NCBI GenBank assembly: GCA_037126765.1
Contig: JBBCBC010000030.1
Coordinates: 9,384,786 to 9,448,785, forward strand
Direction: 5' to 3'
DNA: 64,000 nt
From: Stenogyne calaminthoides
Taxonomy: Eukaryota > Streptophyta > Magnoliopsida > Lamiales > Lamiaceae
The notes under the pieces were generated by a model. That model did not search any database, was not told where the DNA came from, and worked only from the letters and a program-made list of their open reading frames with translations. Of the stretch, positions 33,994 through 45,400 are shown one piece after another (the stretch's first letter is position 1; each line of letters begins with the position of its first letter). The translations under genes were made by a program, and so were the position numbers.

Positions 33994-35567
33994 TGGGATT
34001 GGATCGAACGGTTGATAGTAGGGGGGAGTAGCTTAAGATAGGTGGGAGGTGGAGTATGGGAGAGAAATTAGTGATGACATCATCATTAAAATATATGAAA
34101 TATGTCGATGGAATCCGATGAGAATGTACTTGGCATTTTTTTAAGGCGGGATATCTCGAGATATGAGAATGTGTGGGTCTCACATGCTTCTGTTATATCG
34201 TGAGTTTATAGTGAATTTTATAATTATATAATTTATTATATTAAAATATATAATTTATTTATATTGAAATGTGTAATTATTTTTTATATTAATAATTGTA
34301 TAAATTCAGTGTAAATAATTTTTTAATATAATAAATTATGCATTATTTTAAAATATAATATGAGTACGTGGAAAATTTGTTGAGGCGTAGTGTTGTAGAA
34401 GCCGTATGAGGTTAAGGTTGGGGTGTTTTATGTTTATGGCTAGATTGCTTGTATTTAGTCATTTGACTGATTTATCAAGAGTAGATCATACAACTAACAA
34501 CTCCTAATGAGATTTGAAAATTTTATCTAAAGTATTTATGTAATTTGAATAATTTATTGAAAACAAGATATATAGTGGACATGTTCCATACAAAGGAATT
34601 TGCGAAATTCGATTATACAATTGAGTTAAAAGTATGATTTGTGTAGTTATATTATGAAAGAGTATTGATCGTGATAATTTAATGGTGTGATTTATTATTA
34701 TAAAAAAAAATTACTTGTAATACTGAAGGGTGTAATTTATATTATAAAAGAGAATTAGTCGTGATAACTTACTGATATGAAGTATTCAAAAGATTTATCG
34801 TAAAATTACGAAATAGTGAATTGGTATAAATATAAGATGCAGTCTTGAGTCTTCTATGCAACATGCATTTAAAGTGATTTTTTTAAATGTACAAATTATT
34901 TTCATGTGTTTGGTCATTAAAGATCGTCTACCGTCATTAAAAAAATTATTTAGAAAAATTATAATGACATAATTTTGAATATTATATTTAAAATTTTCTT
35001 AGTGATTTTAAAATAAAATTAATTTTGAAACATTTTGAATTTTTTTTAAAAAAATATTTTAAAGATGTTTTGTTACATAATTACATTATACGTCCAACAA
35101 ACTTTAACGAACAACCATACTATTAAATCTCATAAATACTAAATATTATAAGGCATAATATCGATGGAGTTTAATTTGGACATTTATGTTTTAACATTTT
35201 AAAATGAATGAGTGTTAATTGTTTTAAATTGACACTGCGCCTCATTCGAGAGTTTTTTTCTTAATTAATTTTGTTACAACCCTAGCTAGTAAGGGCATGA
35301 TGTTCACTTTTTTGTAAATGGCATGATATTCACCTTTTACTTCGATGACGTTAAAACACATTTTCTAGGCTTACTTAAAAGTGGCATCTTCAATTATTCA
35401 TACTCTTTTTAATAATGATTTAAATTTTAGTTGTTGTAAAAGTGTGAATTTAATAATTTATTGACTCACCTCCACTGATTTATGTAAAATTGTACACAAC
35501 ATTGCTTACAATGAATTTTTTTTATTATTATTTTTTCCGAGCGCATTGCTTACAATGAAATGACAAT
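33994..35567. other. AT-rich intergenic DNA with decayed repeats
   Basis: No gene is supported. Around 34,640-34,830 GTGTGATTTATTATTATAAA and GTGTAATTTATATTATAAAA-type phrases recur, and similar phrases occur at 52.9-53.1 kb, indicating an old dispersed repeat. Confidence 0.35.
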
Positions 35568-35576
35568 TATTTAATT

Positions 35577-35939
35577 GGGTTTATAACAAATTGCAACTTA
35601 TACTATTGTAATTTTTATAAATTGTAACATATATTATTTTTTTTAACAAAATGCAACATGTACTAATAAAAATTGACAGATTACAACCCCAACTCATGTT
35701 TTTTTAAATAATTCTATTGAATTTCTTCAATTTGATGTTTGATAAAGTATTTTTTGGCATTGTGATACATACAACACATCATTTGTAACTATATTTAGCT
35801 GGAAAATTTCACAAAAAATGAGTCTCGGGTTGAAATCGATCACTTTTTAATAGTACATGTTGCATTTTGTTACAAAAAATAGTACATGTTGCAATTTGTT
35901 AACATCACAATAGTACAGGTTGCAATTTGTAATTAACCC
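35577..35939. mobile_element. Mutator-type MITE, 363 bp, 9-bp target duplication
   Basis: The exact 9-bp repeat TATTTAATT flanks it (35,568-35,576 and 35,940-35,948). Left GGGTTTATAACAAATTGCAA and right (reverse complement) GGGTTAATTACAAATTGCAA are TIRs of about 90 bp. The right arm also contains three AGTACATGTTGCAATTTGTT-type units. Its first bases resemble those of the 846-bp element at 9093. Confidence 0.9.
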
Positions 35940-35962
35940 TATTTAATTTTAATATTACATTT

Positions 35963-36862
35963 TTAGGATATGATTGGTATGTTGGAATACATAGAGAATA
36001 TAATTATCATTCCTTAATCTATTTCAAATACATTAATTGGTATGTATTTTTGGAAGGAATCATAATTCCATTAGGAATGATCATTCTAAAAAATAAAGGA
36101 ATTGTGATTTCTTACATACCACATGGTTTATGTATTCCACATTTTAAGGAATGAATTTTTTTTCCACAAAAAATATTATCATTCATTTCATAATATTACC
36201 TTCTACCCAAAAACAACAACAATAATTAAATAATAATATTATTTTATTAAAAAATTTATTTAATAAAAATAAAAATAATAACCAACTCCAATAATAATAA
36301 TAATCATATTAAATATAATAATATTAAAATATATAAATAATATAATTTTTTAATAATAATACTATATCTCAAAAAATGTAAATTAAAGCGAATTCTTAAT
36401 AATATTTTAATGAAAATAAAATAAAAATATTACTATTTAATAAAATATTATTAATAATAAAAATATTAAAAATATATATAACGTTATTATTAACTCATAC
36501 TTTCAACAATAATTAAAAACATATTAATATACATATATATTTTCACTAAAATTATATATTATTATAATAAATAAAATAATAATATTGTTTTTGTAATTAT
36601 AAAAAAATATTTTTTTTTAAATATTTTTTTTAGATAAAAAAAATATTAAAAAGCTAAAAATAATAATATATTAAAAATATATATAATAATAATCAATAAT
36701 AATATTAATATTAAAGTATAATTAATAATTAATAATAATAATTTTAAAACAGATTCACTAATACTTATATTTCATCCCTAGGTCATACCAATCATAAGAA
36801 TGATCATTCTTATATCATTCCATTCACCTGCAATTTGATTCAGTCATACCAATCATGTCATT
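35963..36862. mobile_element. MITE-like element with ATGATTGGTATG ends and AAT-rich core
   Basis: Left GATATGATTGGTATGTTGGA and right (reverse complement) GACATGATTGGTATGACTGA are inverted repeats, with further inverted GGAATGATCATTC phrases inside each arm. The core (36,180-36,760) is almost pure A/T with many AATAAT units. No target duplication could be fixed. Confidence 0.6.
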
Positions 36863-36999
36863 ATGATACATTCTTTACAACAGTATATAATTGATAATTA
36901 CAATAAAGATTTGTGATTTATACGTGTTTTGTGTAATCAAATTAATAACACTTTTAGCCATTACTAAAATTATAATGTAGTCAAAATGATGACTAAGTC

Positions 37000-37215
37000 T
37001 TGTATGCATCCAAATGCACCATGTGCATTTTCAAACACATTCAACTTGTTATACTAAAAGATGCAATTTATTTACAAAGAACCGTGTAACTATTAATATG
37101 GAAAAATAATTGCACGGTACATTTTAAACAAATTACATCTTTTATTATAACAAATTATATGTTTTTAAAATGTATTTTAAGTGAACGGTGCACTTTGATG
37201 CACATGCAAGGACGG
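37000..37215. repeat. TGCACC-ended dispersed repeat
   Basis: AAATGCACCATGTGCATTTT at the left and GGTGCACTTTGATGCACATG at the right are inverted, with AAGATGCAATTTATTTACAA and its complement between. Related debris occurs near 34.2, 40.1 and 51.5 kb. Confidence 0.5.
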
Positions 37216-37924
37216 AGCCACATTGGGTACAGGAGGGGCACTGGGCACTCCCGACTCTTACAAAATCACATATATATACAAACACATATATATGTTCTCT
37301 TTTATTTTTAATAAGTAGTGGTTCAAATTGGTTAATTTCTTTATTAATATCCTTCTGTTAATCATATATCAAGTTTCTATTTATGTTGGTCACGTTTTCT
37401 CTTCCTTTTCTCTTTTCCTTTCTTTTAATACAAATTATTTGGGGCTTGGTATTAAAGGCCCTTCCTTCAATCATAAACCAGGTTGCAATCATTTTTTCTC
37501 ATACTTATTGTTGGAACCAAGATTATTAATAATTTAATTTTAAATGCATTTTATAAATAATATTTACTAAATTGACATAATTTTATTTGATGATTAAAAT
37601 TTTATATATATAGTTTTTAGACAATAAGATTAATAGTATTTTGAATATTATGATGTAATTATATTAATTAAATAAATTCTAATGTAAAAAAATAATTTTT
37701 TAACTTTATTAAAATTGATTATAATACATAATATATTTTCGATTCATTTATTTTTTTCGAGTAAATGTCCGGTGAAACTTATTCATAGTATAAAATTTAG
37801 AGAAAGACTTGTGTAAAATATTGCACACTAGTGTTATGTGCAATACAACATAAATAAGATAAAAATGGACTAAATTTCGCAGGTCCAGGGGCGAGTCGGG
37901 CGCGGGCAGTGGATTTCAGGTTGG

Positions 37925-38060
37925 CATGGACGCATATGTATTTATAGAAGGATATCTTTATCAAATATGTGTTGTAGCCTAGTGTTTCAGGCTTATTACA
38001 AATGAATTTGGCCGCAGGTTCGATTCCTACTGAACACATATTCCTACTGAACACATATTT
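37925..38060 (+). mobile_element. tRNA-derived SINE-like sequence inside the Mutator-type element
   Basis: TAGCCTAGTGT (37,975-37,985) resembles a pol III A box. GGTTCGATTCC (38,017-38,027) is an exact B box at the usual spacing. Sequence ahead of the A box is shared with the minus strand at 4660-4740. No own target duplication was found, so it could have been carried in by the host element. Confidence 0.6.
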
Positions 38061-38074
38061 TTTTTAATCAATTT

Positions 38075-38375
38075 TTTGTGTGTTACTACATCTATGTATA
38101 AATGTTACTACATTGTTATATTGAAAAAACTTCATATCTTACATAACATGTAATAAAACATATCGTAACACATAAATATTCAAAAGGTAACATGGGTCAC
38201 AACGTAACACATTATTGTTCATATGGTAACACATGAGTATTCACATTGTATTACGACGATATATGAATAGTGTTACATACTAGCTACTAAAAAAATATGT
38301 TTTTACTATATGAACAAAAAATGTGACCCTATGAAGAAAAACGTGTTACCACATGAACAAAATCAGTAATAAAAG
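38075..38375. repeat. Degenerate minisatellite (GTTACNACATGAACAAAA units)
   Basis: GTGTTACTACAT, GTAACACATGAGTATTC, GTGACCCTATGAAGAAAAAC and GTGTTACCACATGAACAAAA recur every 25-35 bp. The array resumes after the LTR fragment (39,262-39,320), showing that the LTR inserted into it. Confidence 0.65.
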
Positions 38376-38385
38376 GTGCTTAAAA

Positions 38386-39261
38386 TAAAATAAATTATTG
38401 TTGCAATATTTCCTCAATAATTTCGAAAATATTAAAGAAAAGAGGGAGAAGAATTTTCTTGAAAAGATTTTATGGAAATGAGATAATGTATTCTTGGAAT
38501 ACAAGATTATCCCATAAATTCAAGAAAACTCTCACTTGGTTTCTTTAATTGGGATTTTTCAAAAATATAGTGAATAACAAGGGAAGAAAGATTTTCTTGG
38601 AAAGATTTTATGGAGAAAGATATGTATTCTTGGAATACAAGAATATCTCATAAATTCAAGAAAGATCCAATCTTGCAAATCTTCTTGAAATTTTCGAAAA
38701 TATAGGCTAAATAAGGGTGTTAGATTTTTGTGGAAAAATACACATGGAAAGAAGAATATATTAGATATATTCAACATTTCTTGGAGATCAAGAAAAGATA
38801 TTTCCTAGCCCTAATTGCCTTGAAATTTTCGAACCCCCCTCACTTATAAATAGGGGATGAATTTTTCATCCCCAACTAGTGTTCCATGTGTTGGAAATAT
38901 TAGAAATCCACAAAGGTGGTGCAACAATATTTTATTTTCCTTTATTTTATAAATCGTTCATTGGAGAACCTTCCACCAGGGATATTGGACGAGGACTTAT
39001 GAATACTTGAGAAGGACTTTTGGTGGGTATCCAGATACTTGATCATGTCTGTCTCAGATCGTCTCTCCAACGGGTAGGTTTACGTAAACTCCTAGAAATT
39101 TTGCATGCTAGGATCTTTTACGTGAAATATTATTTGCATGTTGTTGTTGGATTGATTATTATTTGAATTCACTTAGGTAAATTCATGCTAGTAATAATTG
39201 TTAATTTAAATTTGTGTTTATGAGGTCATCCCGATAGATCCTGGCATATGTTATCCCAACA
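38386..39261 (+). mobile_element. 5'-truncated LTR fragment
   Basis: It is homologous, in reverse orientation, to part of 40,799-42,429; shared phrases include GTGGTGCAACAATATTTTAT, GGAGTTTACGT-type and ATGAATTTTTCATCCCC. TATAAATAGGGG at about 38,845 is a good LTR TATA box. The fragment ends CCAACA at 39,261. Near 38,450-38,700 an approximately 134-bp tandem duplication (GAATTTTCTTGAAAAGATTT and AGATTTTCTTGGAAAGATTT) is visible. About the first 800 bp of the LTR are absent. Confidence 0.7.
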
Positions 39262-39755
39262 CAATAGAGTGTTACCCTATGAGCAAAAGAGTGTTACTAC
39301 ATGAACAAAACCAGTACAAACGCGAAAAAAAATCATCAGTCTAAAATTATAGATATACAGAACAACGTGAAAAGAGTGCAGAATGATCTGAATTTCAGCA
39401 CACACTTTGTGTTGAGGTGTAATCCAAACACCACACACATATTCTCTCTTATTCTCGCAGAATCCATTCCAAAATTCAAATTGAACAACCCAATTTTATC
39501 AAATAATCGGAGCGAATTGAAGAAAATTAAATTCGACAAGAAATTAGGGCACGAACGAGGAAGAAGAACCCGTGAGATCCACTAGTAATCTTAAGAGAAG
39601 AGGAAGAAGAAGAAATTGATAGATTTCGTGATGAGCGTCGCGAATATGAAGAAAACCAATCTGCCCTAACCCGCTTTTTATGAATCGCGCGAAAAAAAAA
39701 AAACCCAACAATTGCACATAACACTAGTATGCAATATTGCATACAAGTTTTTGTC

Positions 39756-39940
39756 TAAAATTTATACCATTACACTCATAAAATAATATCAACACACTAA
39801 TCAACTGATATATTTACACTTACAAATTAAGAGCATAATATTAAATACTATTGGTCTTAATTTATAGTATCATTATAAGTGTAATTGTATTAGTTTCTAT
39901 AATGAACAAATTTTATATGAAATTTTATAATTTTTTTCTA
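39756..39940. mobile_element. Half of a TTCATAGTATGA-family MITE split by the Mutator element
   Basis: Left of the Mutator element is AAACTTATTCATAGTA; right of it the sequence resumes as TAAAATTTATACCATTACAC. Rejoined, these match the intact family start seen elsewhere. The arm ends near ATAATGAACAAATTTTATAT. Confidence 0.6.
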
Positions 39941-40798
39941 TTAAATTGGGCCCCTAACTAAGATTCCTGGCTCCATCATTGTGCACATGAGACCTACTCC
40001 AAAATGATTTATTTACAAGATTACCTAATAAATAGAACCAATAAATTTACTAAAGTCTGTCGAAGATTAAAAATATCATTAAAACAAAAGTTAGATCTTG
40101 TATGTAAATGGACTGTATATATATTTTATAATATATTATAAAATTTTATAACTTATTGAATTGATCGTAAATTTTAATACAATAAATTATAAAATTTTAA
40201 AATATATTAAAAAGTACAGGATGCACTTATGCATAGAAGACCCACCGAGAACAAATCGAAGTAGAAAATAAAAGGATTAATTGTACGGTGATCGAAACAG
40301 TCGTCGTCAATTTTGATGGACAACTCCATTCATATTTCAGTTTTTTAATTATTTTTTTAAATGGTGGGCTTGGCATTCAGTTAATTATGTTGTCAGTTTT
40401 GCCAGTCAAAAAATAAAATTATGTCAGTTTTAGCTTCTTCTTTTTTTTGTCAAACCGAACTTATCCAACTATGTATACATAAAAATGACAAATTCTAATG
40501 AGACGGTCGTTCATGATATGGAAATATAAATTGACACAAATCAACGTTCATTATTTTTTTTAATTAGAAAAAAAATATCATTATGTAAATGTTGGGGTAC
40601 AAGGGTGTAACAAGAATTATGAAGAATATAATGTTTAATCAGTATTACAAGAATGACATCAAGACTCCACATCTAATTTTTACTCACAGACTATCAAAAC
40701 CTGGAAAATTGAGCCAACTCAAGAATGAAGTATTTATCGCCTCTTTGCCTTTTGCCATAGTCCACGATCAAGTTTTTGTAATTATTTCATTTGTGATG
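39941..40798. other. AT-rich intergenic DNA
   Basis: No gene is supported. GATGCACTTATGCATAGAAG at about 40,210 and ATGAGACGGTCGTTCATGA at about 40,500 are debris of the small repeat families described elsewhere. Confidence 0.35.
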
Positions 40799-42429
40799 TG
40801 TTGGGGAATTTATTGTCCGAATCTATTCGGGATGAATATTTAAATATAAATTTAATTCTAACAATTATTACTATCATGAATTAATCCTATATTAATTCAA
40901 ATAATAATCAAATAACAAATCATGCATATAAACAAGCCACATAAATCCTACGCATGCGGAATTGATAGGAGTTTACGTGAACTAATCTCTTTGAGTGACA
41001 ACCGTTAAGAAGATGGATACTCGTTCACACGAACAAATCCAAAGAGTCTTCTCAAGTATTCTCTCGTCCTTGTTCAATAATCCGGTGGTAGGATGCTCAT
41101 GAACAATTAACAAAATGAAAAATAAAATTATGTTGCACCACCTTTGTGCATATTTAATTTTTCCAACACCTGAAATTGCACTGGGATGAAAAATTCATCC
41201 CCAAATTATAATTGGGGGGCAAAAATTTTAGGTCAATTGGGTCATTGAGAAATTTCTTTGCTTCTTCCTCAAGATACAATCTTGAATATATTCAATATAT
41301 TCTATTTCCAAAAATATCTCCCAACAAAATCTTCTCCTCCTTATTTCAATGGGATTTTCAAAAAATCAATTAAATGGGGAAGAAATAAGATCTTTGACTT
41401 TTCTTGAATTTATGGGATAATCTTATATTCTAAGAATACATATTCCATAAAATATTTCCAAGAAAATCAAGAAAATATGTTCTCTTTCTTCCTTTAATTA
41501 TTTTCGAAATTAATGGGAAAAATAGGCAACATTAATTTATTTTATTTTAATCATCTTTATCAATTATTGGACTTATCTTTGGACTACTTGAGAGGGTCTT
41601 TAGGGGAATTAAGATTGGACCTCCCAATGGACCTTGAATTATCAATATTGAGCCACAATATTATTCAAACTCATAAATATTAATTAATCTCACTACATAA
41701 TTATTATTGCACTATCCATCTTAACTCATATTACTGTTAATATGGCTCCCGATTATTATTTCCTGTGTTTAAGATTATCCAGTCCATTAATTAATTCAAG
41801 CCACTAAAAAACTTTATTTTAATTAATATTTTTTTTCTTGGATTAGGAACGGCTCAACATTATTATCCATACCGGAAACTAATTTCACTTGCAAGATTTA
41901 GTATGATAAAACTCATGAGCCTCCCAAGGGGACAAATCACACAAGACGTACTTGCACTCAATTCTCTTTATTAAATCTTAGCAATCGTTATGTAACTAAT
42001 AATATTGCCCAAGATATAAAGTATTGAATCACATTGATTCTCTACTCGTCATAAGTCAAAACAATAATTATTAATTCCACACGATCCTATTTAAGGGACG
42101 GGAATTAAGAAATAACGAACCACTGAGGTCTAATTCTTTTATATTCAGCACTGAAGAATTTATCCTCCTGTAGGTCCTATTCAGCGCATCATAGTGCACT
42201 AGTGCAATCTTTTTGTCAAGACAAGTCAATCTGAGCCTTGCACTTCAACCTTTCACGATGGATTGTTCATTTCCATCTGGGTTGTGAATTCTTGTACTTT
42301 GTTACGAGGAACTGTTAATTTAATCTTCTGTGATCTGCTATCACTAAATTAACTACAATGTAACACGTACTATTTATTGAACAGATATGCAGTAAATATA
42401 TATAACATTCAATCATATTTAAACCAACA
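40799..42429 (-). mobile_element. Solo LTR, about 1.63 kb
   Basis: It begins TGTTGGGGAATTTATTG and ends TTTAAACCAACA, the TG...CA borders of an LTR. GTGAT occurs one base before the left end (40,793-40,797) and directly after the right end (42,430-42,434), a near-perfect 5-bp target duplication. Comparison with the TATA-bearing fragment at 38,386-39,261 shows it is in minus orientation. No internal domain adjoins it, so it is a solo LTR left by recombination. Confidence 0.75.
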
Positions 42430-42475
42430 GTGATAAATAATTTATTTCAGCTAATAAGACAGAAATTCAGTTTGG

Positions 42476-43400
42476 TTATACAAAGTAAAAGCATACTTTC
42501 CAGTATAACCCCAACATGATGTTCAACGAGTCCGGAACTTTGTTTTCGAAAACTAAATCATTTCTACTCTTCCATAACGACCAAACAATTCCAATCCATA
42601 TTGTAGATGCAGTGTTACCTTTCCGATGAGAACCAAGCATGGCTCCATGATGGAGGAAGTGTGTGACCGGATTGACATGTGGAACCATCTTCACTCGGGC
42701 CCATTTGTAACCATTGCATCATACTTGATGTGAAAAACTGCAATCGAAAAATAAATGTGACGTGCTCTCTTCCTCTTCCCCGCACATCGGACAAGAGCAT
42801 CTTCATGTGTTGATATGATGTTTCTTTTCCTCTAATTATCCTTTGTATGCGGTCTTTGTTGGAGTATTTTCCACACTGTTACTTGAGCTCGTCTAGGAGC
42901 AAGACTCCCCAAAGGTGTTTGAAGGTTTTCCTCTTCTCATGATTATTTCCAGCCGCTTCGGATTCGAACACTGGCATGTACGCCGTCTTCGTGGTGAACA
43001 ACCCATTGTTGGAACGAACCCAACTCTAAACGTCTTCTTTAGATTGGTCTAACTTGTACCTGTTAATGTATTGCAAAAGTTCATTAAGTAAAGACTCATC
43101 TCTAACTCTCAGATTTCTTTTCTACCTCAAATTCCATTCCGACCCATTACTACCCCATGTCCCCATTTCCTCGATTTTAACCCCCTGTTGACTACTGATT
43201 TTAAAAAGCCTATTGAACCTAACATATAAAGGAGACTCTCCCACGCACCAATCAACCCAAAACATAATCTTATTCCCATTTCCTACAATGTTTTTTAGTT
43301 CCGACCTCATCCCTCTGTCCCCCGTCTCCCTCATATATCTATCACATATCACTCCACCATCCCGAAACAACCCTTCTGCTCTATCTTTGCAAAAATAAAC
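42476..43400 (-). pseudogene. LINE ORF2 C-terminal remnant
   Basis: Minus-strand reading gives IVGNGNKIMFWVDWCVGESP followed by LYVRFNRLFKIS, then a TAG in place of Trp. Next come RNLRVRDESLLNELLQYINR, a second TAG, SWVRSNNGLFTTKTAY and, after frame changes, a Cys/His zf-RVT part and WIGIVWSLWKSRNDLVFENK. This order (GNG..FW.D.W, NGLFTTKTAY, zinc region, WxxWKxRN) is that of plant LINE reverse transcriptases downstream of the catalytic core. Several stops and frameshifts make it non-functional. Confidence 0.8.
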
Positions 43401-43471
43401 GAACTAAATAATATTTAATTATAACTTTAATTATTGATCAATTTTTTACTAAAAGTAAAAGTATATATTTT

Positions 43472-43502
43472 TAAAAAATATATATATATATATATATATA
43501 TC
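43472..43502. repeat. (TA)n microsatellite
   Basis: A run of about a dozen AT dinucleotides in otherwise AT-rich sequence. Confidence 0.85.
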
Positions 43503-43861
43503 TGCTAAATTCTTTAATATTATTTAGTAATTACAATATTTTATATTTATTATTAAAATTAATTAATGTGGAAAATAGTATATTATAGTCAAACGAGCTT
43601 ACCAACCAACGAGTTTTTCAACAATCAAAGACTCGAATATTACTGAGTTTGATTTTTTTTTTAATGCTAATGAGACGTATTAAACAAACTTAAATAAATA
43701 TTTTTCGAGTCGAAACCTGAATAATTTTGAATGAATTTGAAATTGATTTCATCCCAAACAAAAAAGGACCAGAAAGTATCTTACGCCTTAATTTCAGAAA
43801 TAGGACCGGACTCTATTTTTCGCCTAATTTCATACATAATAAAAAGAGTATGTAGATGAAG

Positions 43862-43955
43862 TAGTATAGCTCAAATAATTAAAAATTAAAACATTATTAT
43901 TTATGTCGTGAGATCATGAGTTCGAGTCATAATTTAATCTTGAAAAAAAAAAGTA
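43862..43955 (+). mobile_element. Possible SINE remnant
   Basis: AGTATAGCTCAAATAA resembles a degraded A box, GAGTTCGAGTCAT (43,918-43,930) a B box, and a poly-A tract (from 43,945) follows. The orientation is plus. No target duplication is readable. Confidence 0.45.
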
Positions 43956-44559
43956 GTGCAATGTATAATTAAAGTAAAAGATCATTTCATATCGTGATAT
44001 GAATGTTAACGTTTAAAAAGTTAACATTTATCTAATCCGTGCACAAAACACAATCGAGAATTAGAGATCATAAGCATAAGGAATATCAATACACATGCTA
44101 AAACATATTTTACTTACAAACAAGCTTTATATTTTCCTTTTAAGTTAGTGCATTCGTAAATTAATGTAATAGTGTAATGGAATACGATGGCTGGAAATGC
44201 AATGGTGCATTATATTAAATATAATTGATTTGTTGAGAATAAAAAATTTAAAACAATTGATAATCATATAATAAGGAATGAAAATTTCGGATTAATTATT
44301 TACTTTACTCAAATTGAGACATACAACTATGTTTGGTTTATGACATCATCTAATTGAATTTATAAGATTTGATTATAGTGTTTTATTTTTCCTCTTTACC
44401 TGTTTAATTTACTAGTTTAAATGAATATTAGTGATAATTGTATTTAGGGGACAGTACCACACTAGTGTCTGTCTTAATACGGATTTGGGTAAGCACGTAC
44501 ATTTTTTAATATAAATTTATGTGTAATTTCTTCATATAAAAGTATTATCACAAACTCTT
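43956..44559. other. AT-rich intergenic DNA
   Basis: No gene or bounded element is supported here. Confidence 0.35.
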
Positions 44560-45400
44560 CATTAAAACTTGTTCATAGTATTCATAGTAAAACTCATACC
44601 ATTACATTTATAAAGTGATGTCACTATTTTTATAAATTAATACTTGTAACATTTAATACTATAATCTAAATTTATAAGTGTAAGGATATAAATTAATAAG
44701 TGTAGTTGTATTAGTTTGTAAGCTATGATGCATGGGTACTCGAAATTTTTTTAATAATGCAGTGTCAAATATTTCTTGGGTACTTGGGATGCGGATACGG
44801 GTGGAATACGCACCCGATACGCCACGTGACATGTCCCCATTAAAAATATTAATAATAATTTTGGGTACCGTATCGGACATGGCCGATTAGCGTATCGGAC
44901 ACGGCCGATCAGCGTGTCGGACACGAATATGGTACACGTAGGGTCAAATTTGTAAAATTTATTTTGTTTTTTGCCTTGAAATAAATCTATTTTATATTAA
45001 ATTAACTATCTCTATTAGCCCACTAAACAGTAAAAAAATATTGACTATCTCTATTGCTCACATGGTCACACCACTGTCAAACTATTAGTCGTTCACATAT
45101 TTTATTATGATGTTTATCTCATTTTGATTTTATATTTATTTAAGTATTAAAAAATTGCATAGATTACAAAAACACATATTTTTTAAAAAAAATGTGGAAA
45201 TATTTTTATATACAATGAAAATATAAAATAATTTGAAAAATTATAATTATACACATGTCGGCCGTATCTTACCCTATTATTTTTTAAAATCTGTGTCCTA
45301 GTACCCGCACCGTATCGTCCCGTATTCGTGCAACCTAATTTGTAAGTGTAGTAATATAAATTTCATACTATGAACAAATTTAATCGGAGACTTAGTCAAG
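44560..45400. mobile_element. TTCATAGTATGA-family MITE split by a hAT-type element
   Basis: The left arm (AAAACTTGTTCATAGTATTC to about 44,722) and the right terminal piece (from about 45,339, containing TAAATTTCATACTATGAACA) are inverted copies of one another. They are separated by the hAT-type element at 44,723-45,338. Confidence 0.7.
44723..45338. mobile_element. Non-autonomous hAT-type element, 616 bp, 8-bp target duplication
   Basis: The exact 8-bp repeat TTTGTAAG flanks it (44,715-44,722 and 45,339-45,346). Ends CTATGATGCATGGGTAC and (reverse complement) TTAGGTTGCACGAATAC are short imperfect TIRs. A 22-bp tandem repeat of GTATCGGACACGGCCGATCA type occurs at about 44,869-44,925, and CGTATCG motifs cluster subterminally, as in hAT elements. 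Confidence 0.8.

Larger units (their letters stand above)
37800..39755. mobile_element. Composite Mutator-type element, 1,956 bp, 9-bp target duplication
   Basis: The exact 9-bp repeat TAAAATTTA flanks it (37,791-37,799 and 39,756-39,764). Left GAGAAAGACTTGTGTAAAAT and right (reverse complement) GACAAAAACTTGTATGCAAT are TIRs of about 45 bp that continue as ACTAGTGTTATGTGCAAT. Inside are a SINE-like piece, a degenerate minisatellite, an LTR fragment and, at 39,400-39,690, a less AT-rich exon-like block. No transposase is visible. It sits in a copy of the TTCATAGTATGA MITE family, whose halves remain on either side. Confidence 0.85.

Noticed and set aside
38017..38027. A tRNA gene at the GGTTCGATTCC box
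   Set aside because: No acceptor stem or anticodon arm can be folded around it. It fits a SINE remnant instead.
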